DNA of 64,000 nt, taken from Actinobacillus genomosp. 2 (GTDB taxonomy: Bacteria > Pseudomonadota > Gammaproteobacteria > Enterobacterales > Pasteurellaceae). The notes beneath the pieces are model-generated. The model worked only from the letters and a program-made list of their open reading frames with translations. It had not been told where the DNA came from and made no database searches. The translations under genes were made by a program, and so were the position numbers. This document shows, in pieces, positions 9,909-18,900 of this stretch (within the stretch, counting starts at the first letter, position 1; every line of letters begins with the position of its first letter). The stretch is from the NCBI RefSeq assembly GCF_029773605.1, contig NZ_CP103807.1, positions 868,001 through 932,000 on the forward strand. The letters are read 5' to 3'.

Positions 9909-9980
9909 TAATTACCTCTCTTTAACCATTTATTCTGCCAAGACTTTACAAAAAAACTCAAATTTTTAACCGCTTATTAT

Positions 9981-10601
9981 TTAGTGTACCAACCCAATAT
10001 TAACAGCTAATAAGATAAAAATGACACCACAAATTTTATTCATTGTAGCACTTATTTGTTGGTTATTCCGCAGTAAATTTCCAAATGGAGAAGCTAAAAA
10101 GACTAGCACGATTACCCAAACTGTAGTGGTTGAAAGTGAGGTTAAGCCTAATAAGAAAAAGGGTAAAAAAGTATTTTCCACGTTTGAGGCAACGAACTGG
10201 GGCAATAACGCTAAAAAGAATAAAATCACTTTAGGATTCAATAAATTAGTCAGTAACCCTTGCCGATAAATTTGCCATAACGGTAATTTATCTAAATTTA
10301 TTTGGTTGACTAAAAACGGTTCTCGCCACATTTTAATCCCTAACCAACATAAATATGCCGCACCGGCATATTTTAAAACAGAAAACAAAGTAGGAGAATG
10401 AGCAATAATTTGAGATAGCCCGACCGATACCTCCAAAATATGTACAAAGAATCCCGTCAAAATCCCAAATGAGGACATTAAACCGGCTTTTTTACCCTCG
10501 ACAATCGTTCGAGTAAGGCTATAAATCGTATCAGAACCCGGTGTCAGATTCAGTAAGATACAAGCGGTCAAAAATCCCCAATAATTAACAATATCGTTCA
10601 T
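9981..10601 (-). CDS. LysE/RhtB-family amino-acid exporter
   Basis: A 206-residue inner-membrane protein with about six hydrophobic segments. The N-terminal LLNLTPGSDTIYSLTRTIVEGKKAG is the family signature, and NPKVILFFLALLPQF near the middle is equally typical. These carriers export amino acids such as lysine, threonine or homoserine lactone. Its start overlaps the stop of the upstream rarD-like gene by four bases, so it ends a three-gene transporter operon. The substrate cannot be told; proximity to alaA is only suggestive. Confidence 0.85.
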   Translation of the reverse strand: MNDIVNYWGFLTACILLNLTPGSDTIYSLTRTIVEGKKAGLMSSFGILTGFFVHILEVSVGLSQIIAHSPTLFSVLKYAGAAYLCWLGIKMWREPFLVNQINLDKLPLWQIYRQGLLTNLLNPKVILFFLALLPQFVASNVENTFLPFFLLGLTSLSTTTVWVIVLVFLASPFGNLLRNNQQISATMNKICGVIFILLAVNIGLVH

Positions 10602-11464
10602 CTGCGTGCTAACCTAAAATTATCAATCGTTAATAAAATTATCGCCAAAGCTAGACAAATCATTAACAGATAAGATTTGGAATCCAATACTTCACCGATC
10701 ATAAACGAAATGCAAAGCATCACCAGCGGTTCCACATAACCGAGTAAACCAAGCACATTGACTGGTAATAAATTACTGGAGGCAATATATAAAATAAACG
10801 CCGCACCGTTGACTAAGCCGAACAGTGCCAAGAAATAATAGATATGCTGATTGTCAGCAAGAATCGGCTGCATATCGGTTTGAGCAATAAAATAACCGGC
10901 AAACGGCATCACTAACAGAAGCTCAACGAAAAAGGTGGCAAGCGTATTAATACCGAAATAGCGGCGTAGCGTAATGTACAGCGGATAACCAACACCGGCA
11001 ACAATGGTCGCCCACGAAAACGAACCGGTCAGCCAAATATTGGAAACCACACCGATCACCGCAAAGCCAAGTGACAGCCATTTTAACAGGGTAAAATGTT
11101 CTTTAAACACAATTTTACCCAATGCTACCGCTACAATCGGCAGCAACAAATAACCGATCGAAACTTCAATCGCTTGTCCGTTATTCGGCGCCCATAAAAA
11201 TAACCAAAGCTGAATGCCGGTATTCAAAGCAAGCAATAACAGCACCAAGACAAGCAGTGGATTTTGCTTGATTTTTTGCCAAAGCTGCTGAAATTTCGCC
11301 GTTTGTTTAAACAGTAAAATCGCCAATAAAATAAAGGGCGCTAGCACCACAATACGGAAGCCAAACATACTTTCGCCATTGAGCGGACGTAATAAGATCG
11401 CAAAGTAATAGCCCAAGCCAAATAAGAAGTTGGCGCTCATACAGCATAAGATGCCCTTTAACAT
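10598..11464 (-). CDS. RarD-type EamA transporter, copy 2
   Basis: A 288-residue membrane protein with ten hydrophobic segments, the drug/metabolite-exporter fold. The pattern GYYFAILLRPLNGESMFGFRIV near the N-terminus, LWAPNNGQAIEVSIGYLLLPI in the centre and NVLGLLGYVEPLVMLCISFMIGE late are RarD-like. It shares these three blocks with the gene immediately upstream, so the two arose by tandem duplication. The neighbouring start and stop are adjacent. RarD substrates are not firmly established. Confidence 0.85.
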   Translation of the reverse strand: MLKGILCCMSANFLFGLGYYFAILLRPLNGESMFGFRIVVLAPFILLAILLFKQTAKFQQLWQKIKQNPLLVLVLLLLALNTGIQLWLFLWAPNNGQAIEVSIGYLLLPIVAVALGKIVFKEHFTLLKWLSLGFAVIGVVSNIWLTGSFSWATIVAGVGYPLYITLRRYFGINTLATFFVELLLVMPFAGYFIAQTDMQPILADNQHIYYFLALFGLVNGAAFILYIASSNLLPVNVLGLLGYVEPLVMLCISFMIGEVLDSKSYLLMICLALAIILLTIDNFRLARR

Positions 11465-12358
11465 TTAATTCTCCGCGATCACTTTTTTACGCTGTTTTCG
11501 GATACTGAAAAGACCGTCTAAAATTAAGAAAAATACTGCGATCACCAAACAAGTCATCAAAAAATAGGAATTAGGATCCAATCGCTCACCGATTAAAAAT
11601 GAAATAATCATCATAAATGTCGGCTCTAAATAACCTAATAAGCCAAGCACATTAAACGGCAATATGGTGCTGGCTAACGTATAAGAAAATAACGCAGAAC
11701 CACTTACTACGCCTAAAATCGCAATAAAGTAGTAAATATTCGGGTTTTGTGCATAAATAAAATCCATATCGGTATTCCAAATAAAATACAGCGAAATTGG
11801 AATCAGGAACATAATTTCAAAGATAAAACTATAAATATTACTTAGCTGGAATTTCCGACGGATATGGAAATAAATAGGATAACCAACAAAAACAAAAACG
11901 CCTTCCCAAGAAATACCACCGGCAAAAATGACGCTATTTAACACACCTAATGTTGCAAAAATAATCGCCAGCCATTTAACACGGGATAAACTTTCTTTAT
12001 AAACCAAACGTCCGAAAGCCACCATGACGATCGGCATCAGCAAATAACCCATTGAAACTTCTAAGGCTTTACCACTGTTTGGTGCCCACAAGAAAAGCCA
12101 CATTTGTGAGCCGACAATCGCTGAAGTGATTAAGATAACGAAAATTAAATAAGGTTGTTGTTTCAAACGCTTTGCAAACGCAAAAAACTCATATTGTTTC
12201 TTTAATACAAAAATGGCTAAAAACAAAAATGGTAAGGTAACAACCATACGAATGCCGAATAAACTTTCTCCGGAAAGCGGACGTAATAAAGTGGCGAGAT
12301 AATACATGCCACCGAATAATGCAGAAGCAGAAAGTGAATAAATAATACCGAGTTGCAT
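11465..12358 (-). CDS. RarD-type EamA transporter, copy 1
   Basis: A 297-residue inner-membrane protein with ten hydrophobic segments. It shares LLRPLSGESLFGIRMVV, FLWAPNSGKALEVSMGYLLMPIVMVAFGRLVYKE and NVLGLLGYLEPTFMMIISFLIGERLD with the following gene. The C-terminus is basic (SIRKQRKKVIAEN). It follows alaA after a terminator-like hairpin, so it may have its own promoter. The two copies have diverged over their whole length, which suggests an old duplication rather than a recent one. Confidence 0.85.
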   Translation of the reverse strand: MQLGIIYSLSASALFGGMYYLATLLRPLSGESLFGIRMVVTLPFLFLAIFVLKKQYEFFAFAKRLKQQPYLIFVILITSAIVGSQMWLFLWAPNSGKALEVSMGYLLMPIVMVAFGRLVYKESLSRVKWLAIIFATLGVLNSVIFAGGISWEGVFVFVGYPIYFHIRRKFQLSNIYSFIFEIMFLIPISLYFIWNTDMDFIYAQNPNIYYFIAILGVVSGSALFSYTLASTILPFNVLGLLGYLEPTFMMIISFLIGERLDPNSYFLMTCLVIAVFFLILDGLFSIRKQRKKVIAEN

Positions 12359-12376
12359 ATAGACACATAAAAGTAA

Positions 12377-12398
12377 TCTGCCCCGTGGATGGGGCAGA
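12377..12398 (-). terminator. Terminator after alaA
   Basis: TCTGCCCC (12377-12384) and GGGGCAGA (12391-12398) form an eight-pair GC-rich stem with a six-base loop. On the minus strand it is followed by a modest T-rich stretch (TTACTTTT). It lies between alaA and the first rarD-like gene. Confidence 0.6.
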
Positions 12399-12405
12399 GA
12401 AAAGA

Positions 12406-13623
12406 TTAAGATTGTTTATAAGTTTTTAAGAAGTTTGCAAGACGTCCCAGCGCTTCTTCAATTTGGTGCGTATAAGGCAAGGTTACGACACGGAAATGAT
12501 CTGGTTTATGCCAGTTAAAGCCAGAGCCTTGTACGAGTAACACTCTTTCCGCTTGTAATAAATCATAAATAAATTTCGCATCATCTTTAATGCCGTACAT
12601 TTCCGTATCAATTTTCGGGAACATATAAAGTGCACCTTTTGCTTTTACGCACGAAATCCCTGGAATCTGTACTAATAACTCATACATTTTATTACGCTGT
12701 TCAAGTAAGCGTCCGCCCGGTAACACAAATTCATCGATACTTTGATAACCGCCTAATGCCGTTTGAATAGCGTGTTGCATCGGTGTTGTTGCACATAAAC
12801 GCATAGAAACCAACATATCCAAGCCTTCAATAAACCCTTTCGCTTGATTTTTCGGCCCGCTTAACACCATCCAACCTTGACGGAAACCGGCAACACGATA
12901 GGCTTTCGATAAACCGTTATAAGTTACACATAATAAATCCGGTGCAAGTGCGGCAATATGATGGTGTACTGCACCGTCATAAATAATTTTCTCGTAGATT
13001 TCGTCTGCAAAAATCATCAAATTATGTTGACGAGCAATTTCTGCGATCTCAAGTAACATCGAACGGCTATAAACCGCACCGGTCGGGTTATTCGGATTAA
13101 TAATTAAAATACCTTTGGTGCGAGGCGTAATTTTAGCTTTAATATCTTCAATATCAGGCATCCACTCATTATCTTCATCGCAAAGATAATGCACCGCTTT
13201 ACCACCGGCAAGTGTGGTTGCTGCTGTCCAAAGCGGATAATCCGGCATTGGAATTAACATTTCATCACCATCATTTAGTAATGCTTGCATTGACATTGTG
13301 ATTAATTCTGATACACCGTTACCGATATAGACGTCATTCACATCAACACTACGAATCCCTTTTGACTGATAATATTGCACAATCGCTTTACGTGCGGAAT
13401 ATAAACCTTTTGAATCGCAATAGCCTTGTGATTTCGGCAGATTACGAATCACATCGACAACAATTTCATCCGGTGCTTCAAAACCAAACGGGGCGGGGTT
13501 ACCGATATTCAATTTTAAAATTTTGTTACCCTCTTCTTCTAAACGAAGAGCTTCTTTATGAATTGCGCCACGAATATCGTAACGAACGTTTGCAAGTTTG
13601 TCTGATTTAGGGAAACGTTCCAT
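12406..13623 (-). CDS. alaA: Alanine-synthesising aminotransferase AlaA
   Basis: A 405-residue PLP enzyme of fold type I that makes alanine from pyruvate and glutamate. NPNNPTG at 176-182 and DEIY at 207-210 contact the cofactor, and the Schiff-base lysine is in NGLSK, K240. The N-terminus (KSDKLANVRYDIRGAIHKEA) and the length match E. coli AlaA (YfbQ) closely. It is transcribed alone, away from menF, with a terminator downstream. The three exporters that follow could relate to amino-acid overflow, but that is speculation. Confidence 0.92.
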   Translation of the reverse strand: MERFPKSDKLANVRYDIRGAIHKEALRLEEEGNKILKLNIGNPAPFGFEAPDEIVVDVIRNLPKSQGYCDSKGLYSARKAIVQYYQSKGIRSVDVNDVYIGNGVSELITMSMQALLNDGDEMLIPMPDYPLWTAATTLAGGKAVHYLCDEDNEWMPDIEDIKAKITPRTKGILIINPNNPTGAVYSRSMLLEIAEIARQHNLMIFADEIYEKIIYDGAVHHHIAALAPDLLCVTYNGLSKAYRVAGFRQGWMVLSGPKNQAKGFIEGLDMLVSMRLCATTPMQHAIQTALGGYQSIDEFVLPGGRLLEQRNKMYELLVQIPGISCVKAKGALYMFPKIDTEMYGIKDDAKFIYDLLQAERVLLVQGSGFNWHKPDHFRVVTLPYTHQIEEALGRLANFLKTYKQS

Positions 13624-13787
13624 GCTGTTTGTCCTGTTTGTTGTTTTAAATAAAATTGTTATTGATATAGAAAATTGTTCAACTTTACTCTGATTCGGTA
13701 GGAATTTAAAGAGGAAATGAGCTAAAATAATGACCTTTTTTCATAAGTGCTAAAATTTAGCGGTCAAATTCTTCAGAAACTTTGCAA

Positions 13788-15068
13788 ATGTCTATTTTTA
13801 ATCAATTAAAACAACAACTTAGCAAAAAGCTTACAGAAAATAAAACTCACTTCGGTTTGATTGAGTATCAAGCTAAGGTCGTTTTGTCCGAAGATAATGT
13901 TGCGTTATTAAGCTGGTTAAAAGCACAAAATCATTATCCGCACTTTTTTTGGCAAGCGAGAGATACTGATCAGACCATTGCAAGTATCGGAATGGTTCGT
14001 TCATTCTCAAATATAAATGATGCCCAACAATTTGTTGAACAAACACAATTTAGATTGGTCGGCGGGATTCAATTTGAAGGCAAGTGCCAATTTATTCTGC
14101 CCCGTTTGCAATTAGTCAAAAATCAGCAAAATCTGACCGCTTATTTCTATTTGAATGAAACTGAATTAACCCAACAAGCGGTCATTTTTGAACAATTTTT
14201 TGCAAATTTCAGACAAACCTTACCGCTTGAATTAACGGAAAATCATCTCCTTTCACTCACTTCCGTTTACGATTTTGGTAGCTGGCAACAAAATATTGAG
14301 CGAGCAATTAGTCACATTCAACAAAACAAATTTAACAAAGTGGTACTGGCAAATGCAAAAACCTTACAATTTGAACAGACTCTGTCCGCTTATGATTTAC
14401 TTAGTGCTAGTCAAACAACCAATTTAGGTTGTTACCATTTTATTTGGGCAGAAAATGCAGACTCGGCTTTTGTCGGATCAAGCCCTGAACGTTTATATCA
14501 ACGTCAGCAGCAAACCTTTAAAACCGAAGCACTTGCCGGTACAGCTCCTGTGACAGAAAGTATTGTGCAGACGGAACTTAATGCAGAATGGTTATTAACT
14601 GATCCGAAAAATATCTATGAAAATCAGTTAGTTGTAGACGATATTTATAACCAATTAACCGATTGTGTTAGCCAATTGCAAATCAGCAATGCAGAAATTA
14701 AACGCTTACATAATGTACAGCATTTACGCCGTAAAATTTCTGCTGTATTAAAACCCAATATTACTGATGCCGATTGTCTTGCTCGGATTCATCCGACTGC
14801 AGCGGTTGCCGGTTTACCTCGCCAATCTGCGAAACAATTTATTGCTGAATATGAGCAATTCTCACGCTGTTGGTATGCAGGCACATTAGGTTATTTGCAA
14901 CCGGACGAGGCGGAATTTTGCGTTGCTTTGCGTTCTGCGCAAATTGAACAAAACTGCATTACTCTCTATGCCGGCGCAGGTATCGTTGAAGAATCGGAAC
15001 CGCAATCGGAATGGCAAGAAATTGAACGGAAGTCATTGGCATTAGCCAAATTACTAAAAGTGGATTAA
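13788..15068 (+). CDS. menF: Isochorismate synthase MenF
   Basis: A 427-residue chorismate-utilising enzyme that makes isochorismate for menaquinone, the quinone of anaerobic respiration. The C-terminal half has the family blocks KVVLANAKTLQF, GTAPV, HPTAAVAGLPR and YAGAGIVEESEPQSEWQEIERK, which include the magnesium and chorismate contacts. The ATG at 13788 is preferred over TTG at 13782, though neither has a good ribosome site. It stands alone between alaA and lysO. The lack of neighbouring menD or menH means the pathway is split in this genome or resumes elsewhere. Confidence 0.9.
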   Translation: MSIFNQLKQQLSKKLTENKTHFGLIEYQAKVVLSEDNVALLSWLKAQNHYPHFFWQARDTDQTIASIGMVRSFSNINDAQQFVEQTQFRLVGGIQFEGKCQFILPRLQLVKNQQNLTAYFYLNETELTQQAVIFEQFFANFRQTLPLELTENHLLSLTSVYDFGSWQQNIERAISHIQQNKFNKVVLANAKTLQFEQTLSAYDLLSASQTTNLGCYHFIWAENADSAFVGSSPERLYQRQQQTFKTEALAGTAPVTESIVQTELNAEWLLTDPKNIYENQLVVDDIYNQLTDCVSQLQISNAEIKRLHNVQHLRRKISAVLKPNITDADCLARIHPTAAVAGLPRQSAKQFIAEYEQFSRCWYAGTLGYLQPDEAEFCVALRSAQIEQNCITLYAGAGIVEESEPQSEWQEIERKSLALAKLLKVD

Positions 15069-15075
15069 CAAACAA

Positions 15076-15101
15076 AAATGGCAGGTATAACCCTGCCATT
15101 T
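15076..15101. terminator. Bidirectional terminator between menF and lysO
   Basis: AAATGGCAGG (15076-15085) pairs with CCTGCCATTT (15092-15101), followed by GTTTT on the + strand and preceded by an A-rich run that serves the minus strand. The two genes converge here. Confidence 0.7.
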
Positions 15102-15104
15102 GTT

Positions 15105-16013
15105 TTATCCGGCTAAGCCGATAAATAACGCTAATAATAATGGTGCAACTAAATTCACAATAAAACCGAAGCTGATGGCAAGCGGTACAACCTGAGTACC
15201 GCCCGATTTTTGAATGACCGGTAACATACAGTCTAATGATGTCGCTCCACCTAATCCGACTGCGGTAGAAGGAAAGGCTCGCATAAAAAATGGGATTGTA
15301 AACAAACAGAAAATCTCACGAGAGAGGTCATTAAAGAAAGCGATACTACCATATATCGGCCCCCAAGCGTCATTCACCAATACGCTAGATAATGAATACC
15401 AACCAAATGCCGAGGCAAAAGTTAGCCCTTGTACAATACTTAAATCAAGTACCAAAGCGGCAATAACCCCACCGACAAGACTACTAACAATCATCACTAA
15501 AGAAGTATAAATACCTCGTTTGTTAAAAAATACTTCTCGCAGCGGAATCCCACTATTACGTAACTGAATCCCAACGCCGAAGATCATTACTTCTAGCACA
15601 TAAGTACTGGCATGTAATGGGAAATCTAATGTGCCTTTGCTCACAAAACCAATGACTCCGCCGGCAATGGTAGTGCCGATTAATTTAAACGAATCCATTA
15701 GCATTACCCAACGAGAAGGGATTTCTTGCGGATTCACTTCCTCACGAACCATCGGTTGCCATTTATCGTAAATCGCTAAACCGATAATATTCGAAAATTG
15801 AATAATTAAGCTCAAACCGAGTGCAATCCCACCGATTTGTGGTAATTTGCTGCCAATATCATCTAATTGCCCTAGCGAGATACCCATCACAAATAAAATC
15901 AAATATAAACAAATATTTACGACCTGATTAACAACCTGTAATTTGCCTTTACCGACTTTAAATAAATAGCCTAAAAACAAGGGAATCAGCACTATCGCCA
16001 AACCATATAACAT
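15105..16013 (-). CDS. lysO: LysO-family lysine exporter
   Basis: A 302-residue inner-membrane protein with about eight hydrophobic segments, of the DUF340/YbjE family whose E. coli member exports lysine. Characteristic parts are ILFVMGISLGQLDD, the central FVLEVMIFGVGIQL-like segment (YVLEVMIFGVGIQLRNSG) and GATSLDCMLPVIQKSGG near the C-terminus. The ATG at 16013 is chosen because AAGGA lies about nine bases upstream, and the protein then begins in its first membrane segment. The frame extends to 16067 without a ribosome site. Confidence 0.8.
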   Translation of the reverse strand: MLYGLAIVLIPLFLGYLFKVGKGKLQVVNQVVNICLYLILFVMGISLGQLDDIGSKLPQIGGIALGLSLIIQFSNIIGLAIYDKWQPMVREEVNPQEIPSRWVMLMDSFKLIGTTIAGGVIGFVSKGTLDFPLHASTYVLEVMIFGVGIQLRNSGIPLREVFFNKRGIYTSLVMIVSSLVGGVIAALVLDLSIVQGLTFASAFGWYSLSSVLVNDAWGPIYGSIAFFNDLSREIFCLFTIPFFMRAFPSTAVGLGGATSLDCMLPVIQKSGGTQVVPLAISFGFIVNLVAPLLLALFIGLAG

Positions 16014-16078
16014 TTCATCTTCCTTATCATTATGTATTTTTTGAGTTGAAATTTTAACGGTAACCACATAAAATAAAA

Positions 16079-16094
16079 CTGTTTTTATATACAG
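16079..16094. promoter_or_regulatory. LexA (SOS) box upstream of dinB
   Basis: CTGT (16079-16082), eight A/T bases, ACAG (16091-16094): an exact match to the CTGT-N8-ACAG gammaproteobacterial LexA operator, embedded in a longer near-palindrome (AACTG...CAGTT). It lies 25 bases before the dinB ATG, so SOS control is a strong inference. Confidence 0.8.
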
Positions 16095-16119
16095 TTAAGT
16101 TATAAGTATTCGAAATCAT

Positions 16120-17190
16120 ATGGCAAGGCAACGCAAAATCATTCACATCGATATGGACTGTTTTTATGCTGCGATTGAAATGCGAGAAAATCCGGCATTA
16201 ATCGGTAAACCTGTTGCCGTTGGAGGTTCCGTTGAAGGTCGAGGCGTATTGACTACTTGTAATTATGAAGCAAGAAAATTCGGTTTACATAGTGCAATGC
16301 CAACCGTTCAGGCGTTAAAACGTTGTCCGAATCTGATTCTAGTACCGGTAAATATGCCATTATATAAAGCGGTTTCCGAGCAAATTCATCAAATATTTCG
16401 CCGTTATACCAATATCATCGAGCCACTTTCATTAGATGAAGCTTATTTAGATGTGACGGATTGCCAACAATGTTCCGGATCAGCCACTTGGATTGCCCAA
16501 GAAATTCGAGCGGCAATTTGGAATGAGTTACATTTAACTGCCTCCGCCGGCATTGCCCCGCTCAAATTTTTGGCAAAAATCGCTTCGGATCAAAACAAGC
16601 CTAACGGGCAATTTGTCATTTCTCCGGAAAATATGACCGCTTTTATTTATGATTTGCCACTAAAAAAGATCCCGGGTGTCGGTAAGGTAACCAATGAAAA
16701 ATTAGCACAACTGGGATTACACACTTGCGGCGATATTCAACAAAGCGATAAAGCCTTTATTTACAAAACCTTTGGTAAATTCGGGCAGCGGTTATGGGAC
16801 TTCAGCCACGCAACTGATAATCGACAAATTGAAGTGAATCGCCCTCGAAAATCTTTAGCGGTCGAAAATACGCTACCGACTGATATTTGGCATTTAGCAC
16901 AAGCGGAACAAATTGTTGATGAACTGTTTGATAAACTGGTGTTTCGCCTACAAAGAAATTGGGGTCAGCATTCACCGCAAGAGTTTAAAAAATTAGGCAT
17001 TAAACTCAAATTCGGCGACTTTACGCAAACTACGTTGGAACGTACGACAGACGGGCTTTCGTTAGAACGCTTTATTGAGTTACTGCAACAAGTTTGGCAA
17101 CGCACGAATCATCGTTCGGTACGCTTAATCGGGCTTTCGGTGCATTACCCGATAGAAAAAGTTAAAAAACAGTTAAATTTATGGGAATAA
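16120..17190 (+). CDS. dinB: DNA polymerase IV (translesion)
   Basis: A 356-residue Y-family polymerase that copies past damaged bases. The catalytic carboxylates are visible: D11 in HIDMDCFYA and D106-E107 in SLDEAYLD. YEARKFGLHSAMP near 49-61 is the family fingers signature. The helix-hairpin-helix (IPGVGKVTNEKL, about 185-197) and the little-finger domain follow. It ends QLNLWE without a clear clamp-binding motif beyond that short tail. A LexA box just upstream predicts induction by DNA damage. Confidence 0.95.
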   Translation: MARQRKIIHIDMDCFYAAIEMRENPALIGKPVAVGGSVEGRGVLTTCNYEARKFGLHSAMPTVQALKRCPNLILVPVNMPLYKAVSEQIHQIFRRYTNIIEPLSLDEAYLDVTDCQQCSGSATWIAQEIRAAIWNELHLTASAGIAPLKFLAKIASDQNKPNGQFVISPENMTAFIYDLPLKKIPGVGKVTNEKLAQLGLHTCGDIQQSDKAFIYKTFGKFGQRLWDFSHATDNRQIEVNRPRKSLAVENTLPTDIWHLAQAEQIVDELFDKLVFRLQRNWGQHSPQEFKKLGIKLKFGDFTQTTLERTTDGLSLERFIELLQQVWQRTNHRSVRLIGLSVHYPIEKVKKQLNLWE

Positions 17191-17203
17191 TTGTTGTCAA
17201 ACA

Positions 17204-17231
17204 CTTGAATTCTTATAGAATTAACTCTATT
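17204..17231 (+). promoter_or_regulatory. Candidate heat-shock (sigma-32) promoter of htpX
   Basis: CTTGAA at 17204-17209 matches the sigma-32 -35 element. After 14 bases, ACTCTATT at 17224-17231 is a partial match to CCCCATNT. Sigma-32 control of htpX is known in E. coli. The -10 match is weak, so this is tentative. Confidence 0.4.
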
Positions 17232-17274
17232 TAGTGATTTGTTTTCCCACTCTTTTTTGGAGATTTATTTACTT

Positions 17275-18144
17275 ATGGCAAAAAGAATTGTCTTATTTTT
17301 ATTAACTAACTTAGCGATTACTTTCGTACTTGGTATTGTGTTAAATATCATTTTCCAAGTGACGGGGATTCAAGGTGGTAGCACCGGTGGCATTTTAGTG
17401 ATGTCGCTTGTATTCGGTTTCGCTGGTTCTTTAATCTCATTATTTATGTCAAAAAGTATGGCATTACGTTCTGTCGGTGCAGAAGTGATTCAACAGCCTC
17501 GCAATCATGCAGAACAATGGTTATTCGATACTGTGCAACGTCAATCGCAACAAGCGAACATTCCAATGCCAGATATTGCCATTTACCACTCTGCCGATGT
17601 TAATGCCTTTGCAACCGGTGCAACAAAAAGCAACTCATTAGTCGCGGTAAGTACCGGTTTATTGGATAATATGACTGAAGATGAAGCTGAAGCGGTGGTT
17701 GCACATGAAATTGCACACATTGCAAACGGCGATATGGTGACGATGACTTTATTACAAGGCGTATTGAATACCTTTGTAATCTTCTTATCCCGTATCATTT
17801 CAACTGCGGCTTCAAGCGGTAAAGATGAAAACGGTAATGCGACTCAAAACACCTTAGTTTTCTGGATTGTGGACATTGCGTTACAAATGATCTTTGGTGT
17901 AGTCGCGACCATGATTGCAATGTGGTTCTCTCGTTACCGTGAATACCGTGCGGATGCAGGTTCTGCACAATTAGTCGGCAAAGAGAAAATGATTGCGGCA
18001 TTACAGCGTTTACAACGCGTACACGAACCGCAAGAAATGCAAGGTTCTCTCGCGGCATTTATGATTAACGGTGTGCGTTCTAAAGAATTATTTATGAGCC
18101 ACCCACCACTTGAAAAACGTATCGAAGCGTTAAGAAACTTATAA
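17275..18144 (+). CDS. htpX: Membrane protease HtpX
   Basis: A 289-residue zinc metalloprotease of the inner membrane (M48B) that degrades misfolded membrane proteins alongside FtsH. Two N-terminal hydrophobic segments (about 4-28 and 38-58) precede HEIAH at 144-148. Two further segments and the downstream glutamate in [13 protein letters not shown] follow. The ATG at 17275 has a GGAG site; the frame runs 12 codons upstream. Length equals the family norm. It converges with yqaA across an uptake-word terminator. Confidence 0.95.
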   Translation: MAKRIVLFLLTNLAITFVLGIVLNIIFQVTGIQGGSTGGILVMSLVFGFAGSLISLFMSKSMALRSVGAEVIQQPRNHAEQWLFDTVQRQSQQANIPMPDIAIYHSADVNAFATGATKSNSLVAVSTGLLDNMTEDEAEAVVAHEIAHIANGDMVTMTLLQGVLNTFVIFLSRIISTAASSGKDENGNATQNTLVFWIVDIALQMIFGVVATMIAMWFSRYREYRADAGSAQLVGKEKMIAALQRLQRVHEPQEMQGSLAAFMINGVRSKELFMSHPPLEKRIEALRNL

Positions 18145-18148
18145 TCGA

Positions 18149-18192
18149 CAAGCGGTCTGATTTTGCAAAAAATTGCAAGAACAGACCGCTTT
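18149..18192. terminator. Inverted uptake-word terminator, htpX/yqaA
   Basis: CAAGCGGTCTG (18149-18159) pairs with CAGACCGCTTT (18182-18192), with an inner TTGCAA-rich loop. The two genes converge on it. The arms are the Actinobacillus uptake sequence in inverted orientation. Confidence 0.7.
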
Positions 18193-18214
18193 CTTATAGG
18201 CATTTATTTAATAG

Positions 18215-18697
18215 CTAAAACCAAGGTGATATGGCAAACAGTAAGATTAAGTAACGTATAAATTTACCTAAGCAAATAAAGATAAGAGATTGCCATAAAT
18301 TAAAGCGAAGCCAACCGGCAATACCGCATAGCAGATCACCGATAATCGGCAAACTACTTAATAACAAAGCAAATACCCCATATTTTTCACATAAACGTAA
18401 TGCCCATCGAGCCGTTTTATGTTTTAAATCTAATGGTTTGGGAATCAATAATCCTATTGCATAAGTAATGGAACTGCCAAGGCTATTACCAATGGTTGCA
18501 ACACCGAGTAGCCAAAGTATTTGGCTTGAAAATAAACTCGAATCAGTCAAGCGAGTTTGAGTTGCTAGCGTAGTAAATATAATTTCGGAATTGCCCGGCA
18601 ACACAGTTGCACTCAGAAATGCACTGAGGAACATAGTAACTAACTGATTCTCTGCTGAAAGAAATAAACTAAAAAAGGAAGTGAAATAATCTGTCAT
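18215..18697 (-). CDS. YqaA-like DedA-superfamily membrane protein
   Basis: A 160-residue inner-membrane protein with four or five hydrophobic segments. The segment FLSAFLSATVLPGNSEIIF is the re-entrant-like DedA signature, as is GNSLGSSITYAIG further on. YqaA is a short member of the DedA (SNARE-associated) superfamily, some of which recycle undecaprenyl phosphate or translocate lipids. The function of YqaA itself is not established. It is monocistronic and converges with htpX. Confidence 0.8.
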   Translation of the reverse strand: MTDYFTSFFSLFLSAENQLVTMFLSAFLSATVLPGNSEIIFTTLATQTRLTDSSLFSSQILWLLGVATIGNSLGSSITYAIGLLIPKPLDLKHKTARWALRLCEKYGVFALLLSSLPIIGDLLCGIAGWLRFNLWQSLIFICLGKFIRYLILLFAISPWF

Positions 18698-18769
18698 ACT
18701 TATTTTGTAAAATATTTGTTAAATAACCGATCTAGTTATTTTAACAAAAGTTTGAGGTCTGGTTTCAAT

Positions 18770-18783
18770 TTGATCTGCATCAA
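18770..18783 (+). promoter_or_regulatory. FNR box upstream of focA-pflB
   Basis: TTGATCTGCATCAA is a perfect TTGAT-N4-ATCAA site for FNR, the oxygen-sensing activator. Its centre lies about 42 bases before the start predicted from the -10 element at 18807-18812, the spacing of class II activation. Induction of formate fermentation without oxygen follows. Confidence 0.85.
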
Positions 18784-18792
18784 AATGTACTT

Positions 18793-18812
18793 TTGATTTA
18801 CCTCAATATAAT
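18793..18812 (+). promoter_or_regulatory. Second FNR-like box and -10 element of focA
   Basis: TTGATTTACCTCAA (18793-18806) matches the FNR half-sites at nine of ten positions and sits directly before TATAAT (18807-18812). A regulator bound here would cover the -35 to -10 spacer, so it may limit rather than activate transcription. The -10 element is a consensus match; the role of the second box is inferred. Confidence 0.55.
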
Positions 18813-18900
18813 GACAATTATGTTTTGAGGGATTGAGGTAACAGGTCTATAATTCTCAACAATTTCTGTAATTTTTCAAATTTATATTTAAGGATTATAA

